The notes below the pieces were generated by a model. That model saw only the letters and a program-made list of their open reading frames with translations. It did no database searches and was not told where the DNA came from. The translations under genes were made by a program, and so were the position numbers. Below, in pieces: positions 6,815 to 13,974 of a stretch of 27,282 nt of DNA; position 1 is the stretch's first letter, and every line of letters starts with the position of its first letter. This stretch comes from Euryarchaeota archaeon UBA182 (lineage in GTDB: Archaea > Thermoplasmatota > Poseidoniia > Poseidoniales > Thalassarchaeaceae): contig DAGH01000019.1 of assembly GCA_002495675.1 (NCBI GenBank), positions 3,217-30,498 of the forward strand. Direction: 5' to 3'.

Positions 6815-8794
6815 TTGATCTTGGGCATCTTTAGCGTCTACATAGAGGAAGGATGCATTACATGTGATGCTTGCGAGGAGGCAGCACCAGAGGTTTTCGA
6901 GGTCACCGAGGACACCTGTTTCATCAAGTCAGACGTCAGGCTAGATGGGGGATTTGATCGGAACGACTCCAAGTCTGGATTGAAGACGGAAGTGGTACAA
7001 ACATACTCCGACGACATACTCGACGCAGCAGATGGCTGCCCCGTTGATGTGATAATCGTAGTCGAGGCTAAAGCAGACGAGGCTGAGGTAGAAGAGACGA
7101 TCACAGAGGTAGAGGTAGAGGTTCCTATCGCCGCAGAGGCACCGCAAGTCTCGATGGAGATAGAGGGGTTGGACGCCTTCCTCTCTGCAGGTGACAGGAC
7201 CCTGAACATCTTCTTTGGTTCGCAGTCAGGAAACTCAGAACAACTCGCCTCCAACTTTGCCAAGAGGGCCGGTGACTACGGCCTGGAAGGGATCGTTCAT
7301 GACATGGATGGCTTCGACATCAAGAAGATGGCCTCGATGAGGAGAGTCGCTATCGTATGTTCTACATGGGGCGAAGGAGAGATGCCAGACAATGCAGAGG
7401 CCCTCTGGCAAGCCGCGTCATCCAAAGATGCACCAGACATGAGTGGTATGGCATTCTCCGTTTTGTCGTTGGGCGACACCTCCTATGAGTTGTTTTGCCA
7501 ATCGGGCAAAGATTGGGATGGGAGGCTCGAACAACTCGGCGCCAACAGAGTAGCCCCAAGAGTTGACTGCGACGTGGACTACGAAGCAATGGCAACAGAG
7601 TGGGCGCAAGAAGCTTTGACCATGCTCTCAGCCGTGGACGATTCCGGCAACCTACATGAAGAATTAATCGAGTCCATTCGAGAAATGGCAGATGGAGGAG
7701 CCTCTGTAGCAGATGGTGAGGACGGCTTCATCGTGCCAGATCTAACTTCTGATGAGATTGAGGTCCAATTGAACGTTTTCAGATATGATCCACATGAGAA
7801 AACTAGTGGCACTGACACATGGCTCTGCTCGCTGCCAGGCCATCTAACTCTTCTTGAGTCCTTGAGGGCTATTCAAAGAACTCACGATGGAAGCCTATGC
7901 TTTACGGACGGGTCCCCCCATGATCCCAACACTGCGATTGTTGTGAATGGCAGGATTACTCTACCCGGCGTGTCCAGAATAGAAACCCTGTCGAATGGTA
8001 GGCCTGGCGCGCTTAACCTCCACCTGGAGCCTCTTCCAGGATATGATGTGATCAGAGACCTTTGTGTTGACTTTGGTGCATTGACGAAGAAGCGTGAAGA
8101 GGCGTCGCTTTGGCATGTCTCAAGAACTAGGGAAGCAATAAGATCTGAACAAGGTACATTGATTGGATCGATGAATCCCTCCGAAGCAATCGCACTCCAT
8201 AAGATGTCTGACCCCTTCGGCGCCCAGGTACTACACTCATGCTCGGATTCCATAGCCTATTCCCAATCTTACCTCGGGCCCTCAGTATGCCTCGACCTCT
8301 GGGTCAAGAGGACAGACCCGAGAACCTCAACCAAGAGGGCTGAGGAGATAGACACGCTGTTGGGCGGGGCAAATGCAATCCTCGCGGAAACAGACCTAGC
8401 GCCGATAGGGAGGCAGCCCTTGGCAGGCAAAGAGATACAATCAGCACTATCTGATGCCAAGACAAGGGCACTGGAGCATAATGGCTACAACGGACGACAT
8501 GGGAAGCATGTGTGGTGGTACGCATGGACCATGAAGAGCAGTGGGAGAGTTAACGATACAGTGCTATACAGGCAAGTGCTGGGCCCCCTCGGGCTTCTCT
8601 CCAATCTCACTTCAGGAGTCACTGCCAGAATGTTGACCGGCTTCACAAGAACTGGAGGCAAGATGGTGAATGACATACTGGCATTGGTAGCACCGCCCGC
8701 TGGAATAGGAAAGATGCCAAGGCAGTTCAACAAGAGAGTTGACGATCACTACGAAGTAGTTTCAATATTCAACAGCCTAGATAGTAGATTCTGA
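6815..8794 (+). CDS. Fusion: [4Fe-4S] ferredoxin + CysJ-type flavodoxin + SdhB-like subunit lacking cluster cysteines
   Basis: Domain order (659 aa): a ferredoxin at 1-80 with Cys14, Cys17, Cys20 and Cys75, enough for one [4Fe-4S] cluster; an acidic linker (81-115); a flavodoxin at 128-272 with FMN loops GSQSGNSE, STWGEGEMPDN and LGDTSYELFCQSGKDWD, closely like sulfite-reductase flavoprotein CysJ; then 315-560 resembling SdhB/FrdB. The last is recognised by VFRYDPHEK, LTLLESL, VVNG, LEPLPGYDVIRDLCVDFG and YLGP. In that part the expected [2Fe-2S] cysteines (SCREGxCGxC...C) and both ferredoxin-type CxxCxxCxxxCP motifs are gone; only scattered Cys362, 417, 476 and 492 remain. A further ~100 residues are unassigned. 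No NADPH/FAD reductase domain follows the flavodoxin. The start is TTG; TTG at 6821 is equally possible and better spaced from GGGGG at 6809-6813. The stop overlaps the next gene's Shine-Dalgarno. Confidence 0.9.
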   Translation: MILGIFSVYIEEGCITCDACEEAAPEVFEVTEDTCFIKSDVRLDGGFDRNDSKSGLKTEVVQTYSDDILDAADGCPVDVIIVVEAKADEAEVEETITEVEVEVPIAAEAPQVSMEIEGLDAFLSAGDRTLNIFFGSQSGNSEQLASNFAKRAGDYGLEGIVHDMDGFDIKKMASMRRVAIVCSTWGEGEMPDNAEALWQAASSKDAPDMSGMAFSVLSLGDTSYELFCQSGKDWDGRLEQLGANRVAPRVDCDVDYEAMATEWAQEALTMLSAVDDSGNLHEELIESIREMADGGASVADGEDGFIVPDLTSDEIEVQLNVFRYDPHEKTSGTDTWLCSLPGHLTLLESLRAIQRTHDGSLCFTDGSPHDPNTAIVVNGRITLPGVSRIETLSNGRPGALNLHLEPLPGYDVIRDLCVDFGALTKKREEASLWHVSRTREAIRSEQGTLIGSMNPSEAIALHKMSDPFGAQVLHSCSDSIAYSQSYLGPSVCLDLWVKRTDPRTSTKRAEEIDTLLGGANAILAETDLAPIGRQPLAGKEIQSALSDAKTRALEHNGYNGRHGKHVWWYAWTMKSSGRVNDTVLYRQVLGPLGLLSNLTSGVTARMLTGFTRTGGKMVNDILALVAPPAGIGKMPRQFNKRVDDHYEVVSIFNSLDSRF

Positions 8795-8805
8795 GGTGAG
8801 ATCGA

Positions 8806-9666
8806 ATGCCAATCCGATTTGCATATCATCCGGGGAATGTAGCTCATAGCAGCGCACCTGAGGTGGATGAGACGATGAGGGCTGCATGCCGTTCCCTCGA
8901 CATAGAGTTGATCGATATGCCAGGTGCAACAAGCTGTGGAGCAGGAATATTGGGGCAGGCAAATCGTCGCCTCCAGATCACCCTCAACGCTAGGACAATG
9001 TCAATCGCCGAGGATCTTGGCATGGACATCATCACCCCTTGTGCGACAACGGCCGCCACACTATTCGAGGATTTGATGATGCTCAAGGCCGACTCTAGCT
9101 TGATGGGGGAAGTCAACAGGACACTCGAAAAAACCACGGGAAGAGTGCTTGAGGGATCGATAAAGATTAGACATCTTCTCCAAGTCATCCTAGAGGATAT
9201 AGGTATCGAGAACTTTTCAAAGAAGGTAAAGAATCCAATTCCATCCCCCCTTGCGCCCTACTACGGTCCGAACCTCCAGCAAGTCGGTCTGATAGGCGGC
9301 GACGATGTCTTCGACCCTTGGTACATGGAGAGCGTCATTGAGGCAGGCGGAGGAGATCCCATCAGATATGCCTCACGAACCTCATCTGCTGGCACCCCGG
9401 GAATTTTCTCAGAGGAACAAACCGTTCTCCGCCAATCCGCAAATATCCTCTCAGATGCTAAAACCATGGGAGCACGCATGATGATCAGTGCCTGCACATT
9501 ATCTCATGGAGTGCTAGACATATACCAAGGAAAAGCCTCTAGATCAACTGGCCTAAACACCAATCTGCCGGTGATCCATTTCTGTGAGTACGTAGCATTC
9601 CTCACCGGGAATTTCCCAACGAGGCTAGCCATGTTGAAAACTAGGGTGGCGGTTATCGGCGACTAG
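8806..9666 (+). CDS. HdrB/SdhE-like CCG-domain protein with degenerate cluster ligands
   Basis: The 286 residues follow the two-lobed layout of HdrB, SdhE and the C-terminal half of TfrB: YHPGN (expected YxPGC), SCG at 43-45 (expected CCG), TPCATTAATL (expected PCxxC), then YYGPN (expected YYGC), TSSAG at 192-196 (expected SCCG) and SACTLSHGVLD (expected CxxC). Of ten canonical cluster cysteines about three remain (Cys44, Cys79, Cys230). The fold is probably kept while the [4Fe-4S] cofactors are probably lost. It lies 11 bases after the SdhB-like fusion with a strong GAGGTGAG ribosome site, so the two are very likely co-transcribed and form a complex, as SdhB-SdhE or HdrC-HdrB do. The catalytic role is unknown. 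Confidence 0.85.
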   Translation: MPIRFAYHPGNVAHSSAPEVDETMRAACRSLDIELIDMPGATSCGAGILGQANRRLQITLNARTMSIAEDLGMDIITPCATTAATLFEDLMMLKADSSLMGEVNRTLEKTTGRVLEGSIKIRHLLQVILEDIGIENFSKKVKNPIPSPLAPYYGPNLQQVGLIGGDDVFDPWYMESVIEAGGGDPIRYASRTSSAGTPGIFSEEQTVLRQSANILSDAKTMGARMMISACTLSHGVLDIYQGKASRSTGLNTNLPVIHFCEYVAFLTGNFPTRLAMLKTRVAVIGD

Positions 9667-9686
9667 TCAATCTGACGGCTCCACCT

Positions 9687-11432
9687 TCAAAATTCATCTA
9701 GACCTGATTGGCCTGATGGCCGATATGCCGCAGGCTTCGCCCTCTTCTCTTCCTCAATGACTGAGATGGCCATGCTCGAACCGGCCTCTTCTGCTTTGGG
9801 AAACTCATACTTATTTGCTTCTCGCTCGTTCTTGATAAAACGCCCTGCATCGATTTCACCTCCGATGTCCTCAATCGAGAAGGACCCCAATAGGCTGTAA
9901 TTGATTGGGCCCCCTTTCAGCGCCCTTCTCACAGCATGAATTGATTTCATCATCGCCATTTCCCTTCGATGTGATGCTATGGCTGCAGCCTCATCCCTCG
10001 TCCCCTCTGCAATGAGTACAACGACGTCTCCCTGACGCCTTCTCCCTGTCCTTCCACGTCTTTGGATTGTCCGGGTTTCACTTCCAACAGGCTCGTAGAA
10101 TATCACTAGGTCAGCTGAGGGTATGTCCAAACCCTCCTCACCTACTGAGGTTGCAACAAGAATGTTGCCTAATCCCTGTTTGAACTCACTGATAGTTTGG
10201 ATCTGCTCCTTGGAGGTCAGCCCGCCTTCCGGCCTTTTCGACTGGCCTACAAACCTCAAGGGGGTTGCACCTTCGATTCCTTCAATTGCTCTGTGGATCG
10301 AGGCAACAGTATCTCTGAAGTTAGCGAAAATAATAATTTTCGACTCAGGACTTCGACGGAGACGCTCTGAGACCAGCCTCCTGACTGTTCCTATTTTGCT
10401 GTGAACTTCATCCAATGCGTCTAGTTTGTTTCGCAAATCCGTCACCCTGTTGTCTGAAAGGAAGGCTCTTGTCGATTTCTTGGACGCTGAGGACTCGCTT
10501 GACTTCCTTCTGAGAAACTCTCGGGCAGCACCTACCCCCTGGGATAGTATGTGATTTATGAGGTGATTGAGGGTCAATGCTAGAGCTAACCTGGAAACCG
10601 AAGCGAAAGCCGTCCCATCCCCCCTAGAAATGGCGCCCCTCGCCCTTTCCATAGCACTAGACAAGCCTGAGTAGGTCACTTTCCCCTCATGGACGTATCT
10701 ACCCAACCTCCTCTCTATGTCGATCAACCCCTCTTGCCATTGCTTCAATGGACTCGCGAGTTCGACCAGCTCCTCGGGAACCTCTACCCTGACCTCAATT
10801 AACTCGAGATCCGAGAGGTACCTCTTGAGCCCTGAATCTGTTGATGACCTGGTGTGGATCCTATCAATGCCCAACCTGCGACAGAGAGCTTCCACATGGC
10901 TCTTGGAGTACCCAGGACTTGCTGTCATGGCTAGAATTTTTTCCCCTCCCCGAATAATGAACTCGTCGCAGGATTTTCCCATCGCGTGACTCCCGACAGA
11001 GTGATGGGCCTCATCGACGATTAGTATCTCAATGGTGGAGGGGTCAATTAAACCACTCAAAACATCATTGTGGAACACTTGGGGCGTGGCTATGATCACC
11101 ATTGATGAATTCCAGAGTGGCTTCCTCTTTTCCGCTGCCGTAGCTCCAGTAAGTGTTGAGACGGAAACTTCTCCCGTCAGCCAGTTCGTGAGGGTGCTCT
11201 TGTGCTGTTCAACCAGCCCAACTGTTGGCGCGAGCATCACAGCTCTTCCTCCGTCGGATATCACTTCTGCTACCACCATGGCGGAGACTGCGGTTTTTCC
11301 AGCAGCCGTTGGGTAGACTAACAATGTGGAGCATTCAAGTGCCTCAGCAACCCCTTCCAGTTGATACGCTCGAGCTTCCACTGCGGATCTCTTGAGCCGG
11401 GGGTGATCCACAGTCGGAAGCATAATGCTCAC
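9687..11432 (-). CDS. Hef/FANCM-type SF2 helicase without nuclease domain
   Basis: This is an ATP-dependent DNA helicase/translocase of the Hef (COG1111) kind, which acts on branched DNA at stalled forks. Motifs: Q-motif-like RAYQ (21-24), Walker A PTAAGKT (41-47), DEAH (140-143), TAS (170-172), ATSVGEEGLDIPSADL and motif VI QRRGRTGRRRQGD (457-469). A helical insertion between the two RecA lobes is consistent with the Hef 'thumb'. Many euryarchaeal Hef proteins carry a C-terminal ERCC4 nuclease and HhH; here the protein stops at 581 residues, ending QSGLDEF, a plausible PCNA-interacting peptide. GTG at 11432 opens the frame; ATG at 11423, behind GGTG, may be the true start. It converges with the HdrB-like gene (20-base gap). 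Confidence 0.93.
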   Translation of the reverse strand: MSIMLPTVDHPRLKRSAVEARAYQLEGVAEALECSTLLVYPTAAGKTAVSAMVVAEVISDGGRAVMLAPTVGLVEQHKSTLTNWLTGEVSVSTLTGATAAEKRKPLWNSSMVIIATPQVFHNDVLSGLIDPSTIEILIVDEAHHSVGSHAMGKSCDEFIIRGGEKILAMTASPGYSKSHVEALCRRLGIDRIHTRSSTDSGLKRYLSDLELIEVRVEVPEELVELASPLKQWQEGLIDIERRLGRYVHEGKVTYSGLSSAMERARGAISRGDGTAFASVSRLALALTLNHLINHILSQGVGAAREFLRRKSSESSASKKSTRAFLSDNRVTDLRNKLDALDEVHSKIGTVRRLVSERLRRSPESKIIIFANFRDTVASIHRAIEGIEGATPLRFVGQSKRPEGGLTSKEQIQTISEFKQGLGNILVATSVGEEGLDIPSADLVIFYEPVGSETRTIQRRGRTGRRRQGDVVVLIAEGTRDEAAAIASHRREMAMMKSIHAVRRALKGGPINYSLLGSFSIEDIGGEIDAGRFIKNEREANKYEFPKAEEAGSSMAISVIEEEKRAKPAAYRPSGQSGLDEF

Positions 11433-11465
11433 ACACCGTCAACCAAGGTTCTAAAGGGTTACAAT

Positions 11466-11475
11466 CGATATATGT
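11466..11475 (-). promoter_or_regulatory. TATA box for the helicase gene
   Basis: The minus-strand sequence catatatc is centred about 38-47 bases upstream of the helicase start candidates (11432/11423). Transcription starting about 25 bases downstream would leave a 10-20 base leader that includes the GGTG ribosome site. Confidence 0.5.
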
Positions 11476-11705
11476 CTAGCCAGAGGCAGTGGGTTGCTTT
11501 CCGATTCGTTCATAAATGATGGGCAGGTCGGAAGGCCGCTCATATTGAGGAGTACCAGACACAACAGGGCTCTGTGAATGCAACCCAAGGCGACCAAAAC
11601 CCAGTCGGGAATTGGTCTCCGGTGTCACGGTCCTCTCCTTGAGATATGGGCCCGTCGACAGCCGTTTTAACGGCTTGAGACGGTAAACGAAACGGAGACA
11701 AAAAC
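11476..11705. other. Intergenic region ahead of the ribosomal operon
   Basis: About 230 bases without a convincing gene. It contains a small hairpin (GCCGT-TTTA-ACGGC, 11661-11674) that overlaps the best TATA-like stretch for the operon (gttttaac, 11664-11671), 35-40 bases before the uL3 ATG. A minus-strand open frame here (11540-11758) has no recognisable sequence and overlaps uL3. No tRNA or other known RNA was recognised. Confidence 0.5.
11664..11671 (+). promoter_or_regulatory. Candidate TATA element for the ribosomal superoperon
   Basis: An AT-rich octamer, gttttaac, lies about 38 bases upstream of the uL3 start, predicting transcription near 11690 and a short leader. It sits inside a 5-bp-stem inverted repeat, which may be coincidence. 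Confidence 0.35.
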
Positions 11706-12782
11706 ATGGCGGACAAGCATAGACCCCGGCGCGGAAGTATGGGTTTCAGCCCTCGCAAGCGGGCGAATCGCCCCTACGGGACGATCACGGCTTGGCCCTC
11801 GACAGAATCAGAGTCGATTCGCGTACAAGGGTTTGCTGGGTGGAAGGCAGGAATGACGCACGTCCTTCTCAGGGATCTGAATCCTTCATCCACCAGTGCT
11901 GGCCAAGAAATTAGGAAGGCAGTCACCGTTGTCGAAACCCCGCCGATGAAAGTACTCGGAGTGCGGGGATACATAATGGACCCATATGGACTCAGAACAG
12001 CAGGAGAAGTATGGTGTGAACCCGATGATCTGCCTGATGGACTAACCCCACGACTTGCAAACGCCACCAGAGGTGAAAGAGACGCCTCCGAGGGAAGGAA
12101 GCCCTCCAAGCGATCAGGCAGGATACCAAACCGAGGGACTGGATTTAACCAGGCCGCATTTGACTCCCTGTCATCATCAAATCTTGTCGAGGTTCGCCTC
12201 ATAGCCGCTACACAGCCAAAGCTTGTCTCCGGCTCTCCCAGCAAGACTTCTGAGATAATGGAACTAAACTTGGTTGGAGGTACATCAACAGAGAAATTAG
12301 AATGGGCCAAGGAGAGATTGGGCTCAGAGATAACGATAGAAGATGTATGGGAAGGCGGTCAAGAAATAGATGTGATTGGCATCACAAAGGGCAAGGGATT
12401 CCAAGGGTCTGTGAAGCGCTGGGGTGTCAAACTGCTAAGCCACAAGAACAGCAAAAAGCGAAGACAAGCGGGCAACCTAGGCGATTTCGGCACCGGCTAC
12501 GTCAGATCCACAGTACCTCAAGCCGGTCAAATGGGTTATCATCAGAGGACGGAACTCAACAAGCGTCTTCTCAGAATATCGAGCCCTTCAACGAACGAGA
12601 TCACCCCCGCAGGTGGTTTCCTCAACTATGGCGAGGTCAAAAACTCCTATGTGCTAATCCAAGGGAGCCTTCCCGGCCCTGCCAAGAGACTACTCAGACT
12701 GAGAGACCCAATTCGCCCAAGAAAGAACGCCCATCCCGTTGATCTGACGTACGTCAGCACTGCGTCCAAACAAGGTGTGTGA
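11706..12782 (+). CDS. rpl3: 50S ribosomal protein uL3
   Basis: This is the large-subunit protein that reaches towards the peptidyl-transferase centre and is an early assembly protein. The N-terminus (RPRRGSMGFSPRKRA) and GFAGWKAGMTHV are typical of archaeal/eukaryotic L3. The core motif KGKGFQGSVKRWGV, with KKRRQAGNLG and GQMGYHQRTELNK after it, corresponds to the loop that enters the ribosome core. At 358 residues it is of normal archaeal length. The start ATG has only a weak purine stretch upstream, consistent with a first gene on a short leader. It is the first gene of the 25-gene operon seen here and ends beside the Shine-Dalgarno of uL4. Confidence 0.97.
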   Translation: MADKHRPRRGSMGFSPRKRANRPYGTITAWPSTESESIRVQGFAGWKAGMTHVLLRDLNPSSTSAGQEIRKAVTVVETPPMKVLGVRGYIMDPYGLRTAGEVWCEPDDLPDGLTPRLANATRGERDASEGRKPSKRSGRIPNRGTGFNQAAFDSLSSSNLVEVRLIAATQPKLVSGSPSKTSEIMELNLVGGTSTEKLEWAKERLGSEITIEDVWEGGQEIDVIGITKGKGFQGSVKRWGVKLLSHKNSKKRRQAGNLGDFGTGYVRSTVPQAGQMGYHQRTELNKRLLRISSPSTNEITPAGGFLNYGEVKNSYVLIQGSLPGPAKRLLRLRDPIRPRKNAHPVDLTYVSTASKQGV

Positions 12783-12786
12783 CATT

Positions 12787-13665
12787 ATGAAGGCAACAAC
12801 ATACTCCTTGAACAATTCAATATCTCAGATTGAGGTAGACGCAGGGTTACTCTCGGAAACATATTCCGTATCTGTCGAAGATGGATCAAAAATTGACCTT
12901 CCGGACTCATTCTCATCCCCGGTAAGGGAGGATATCGTGAGGAATGCAGTGCACTCTTCCAGAGCCAACAGGAGACAACCGTACGGCCACAGGAATCACG
13001 GTGGAAAGAGAGCTCCTCAAGCAGGTATGAAACACTCTGTGGAATGGTGGGGCAAGGGCCGTGGTGTATCGCGAATTATGAGGAAGACCGGCCAGAGAAC
13101 AGCAGCCCAAAACCCTCACACAAGAGGCGGCAGGAGAGCACACGGCCCCATGGTTGAAAAGGATTGGTCGATGAAGTTGAACGCCAAGCAAAAGAGAATT
13201 GCACGTGATTCCGCAATTTCCGCATCATGTGACCCGGAGATAGTTGCCTCGAGAGGACACAAATTCGAGGATGGTTTGAGATTCCCCATCGTAATCGATA
13301 GCTATACTGAGGTAAACAATGGGAAGAGCGAGTCTCACAACCCGGAAAAAATTCCCATCTCTAACGGAACTAGAAAATTCGTGTCGATCATGCATGGACT
13401 AGGACTCGGGATGGACCTTGATAGGGCTAAGAAAGGTAGATCAATTAGAGCTGGAAAGGGAAAGATGAGAGGAAGAAGGAGGAGGACTCCAAAATCCGTG
13501 TTGTTGATAGTCGCAAACATGGATTCTCTCGCAAAATCCGCAAGGAACGTCCCCGGTGTGGATGTGGTGGCTGCCAAGGATCTCTGTGCTGAGGATCTGG
13601 CACCCGGCGGAGACATAGGGCGACTGGCCGTTTGGACGGCTGATGCCATCAAGGAGATGAGGTGA
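12787..13665 (+). CDS. rpl4: 50S ribosomal protein uL4
   Basis: Archaeal L4 lines the exit tunnel of the large subunit. Recognised from the segment NRRQPYGHRNHGGKRAPQAG, with GRGVSRIMR and GRRAHGP after it, and the C-terminal domain containing LLIVANMDSLAKSARNVPGVDVV. I chose ATG 12787 (292 aa), 9 bases after GGTG at 12774-12777, over the in-frame GTG at 12775, which lies inside that ribosome site and would overlap uL3 by 8 bases. It is somewhat longer than many archaeal L4 proteins. Its stop codon lies within the GGTGA site of uL23. Confidence 0.96.
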   Translation: MKATTYSLNNSISQIEVDAGLLSETYSVSVEDGSKIDLPDSFSSPVREDIVRNAVHSSRANRRQPYGHRNHGGKRAPQAGMKHSVEWWGKGRGVSRIMRKTGQRTAAQNPHTRGGRRAHGPMVEKDWSMKLNAKQKRIARDSAISASCDPEIVASRGHKFEDGLRFPIVIDSYTEVNNGKSESHNPEKIPISNGTRKFVSIMHGLGLGMDLDRAKKGRSIRAGKGKMRGRRRRTPKSVLLIVANMDSLAKSARNVPGVDVVAAKDLCAEDLAPGGDIGRLAVWTADAIKEMR

Positions 13666-13670
13666 GAGAT

Positions 13671-13961
13671 ATGAAAGACCCTTATTCCATCATTCAAATG
13701 CCATGGATCACGGAGAAGACCCTGGAGGCCAGAAGGATATCTGACGGCGATGATCCAAGGCAACAAAACAACAACAGGCTGGAATTTATCGTCAGGAGGG
13801 AATCAACCAAGCCTCAAATCAAGGCTGCTGTCGAATCCCTTCTGGACGTCAAGGTAGCGAAAGTTAACACACGCATTACAAGGACAGGAAAACACGCAAG
13901 TGTTCGATTGGCAGATGGCTATGATGCTGAAGAAGCAGCGTTGAAGTTGGGAGCATTCTAA
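13671..13961 (+). CDS. rpl23: 50S ribosomal protein uL23
   Basis: uL23 sits at the tunnel exit and is a docking site for SRP and the translocon. The 96-residue protein has the expected WITEKTLEA start region, EFIVRRESTKPQIKAAVESLLDVKVAKVNT and a basic loop. The ATG at 13671 is 6 bases after GGTG; the in-frame GTG at 13662 belongs to the ribosome-binding site and is not a likely start. It lies between uL4 and uL2, as in other archaeal S10-type operons. Confidence 0.96.
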   Translation: MKDPYSIIQMPWITEKTLEARRISDGDDPRQQNNNRLEFIVRRESTKPQIKAAVESLLDVKVAKVNTRITRTGKHASVRLADGYDAEEAALKLGAF

Positions 13962-13974
13962 TCAAGGTGGTACT

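Noticed and set aside
7080..7125. Short direct repeat (gaggtagag units)
   Set aside because: It encodes the acidic Glu-Val linker between the ferredoxin and flavodoxin domains; simple codon repetition explains it.
11540..11758. 72-residue minus-strand open frame in the gap before uL3
   Set aside because: Overlaps the uL3 start, has no ribosome site or recognisable sequence, and would occupy the operon promoter.
11774..12310. 178-residue minus-strand open frame opposite uL3
   Set aside because: Antisense to a conserved gene and with no family features.
12302..12742. 146-residue open frame on the plus strand within uL3
   Set aside because: It lies wholly inside the well-supported uL3 gene in another frame, with a low-complexity Arg/Gln/Ser composition typical of a shadow frame.
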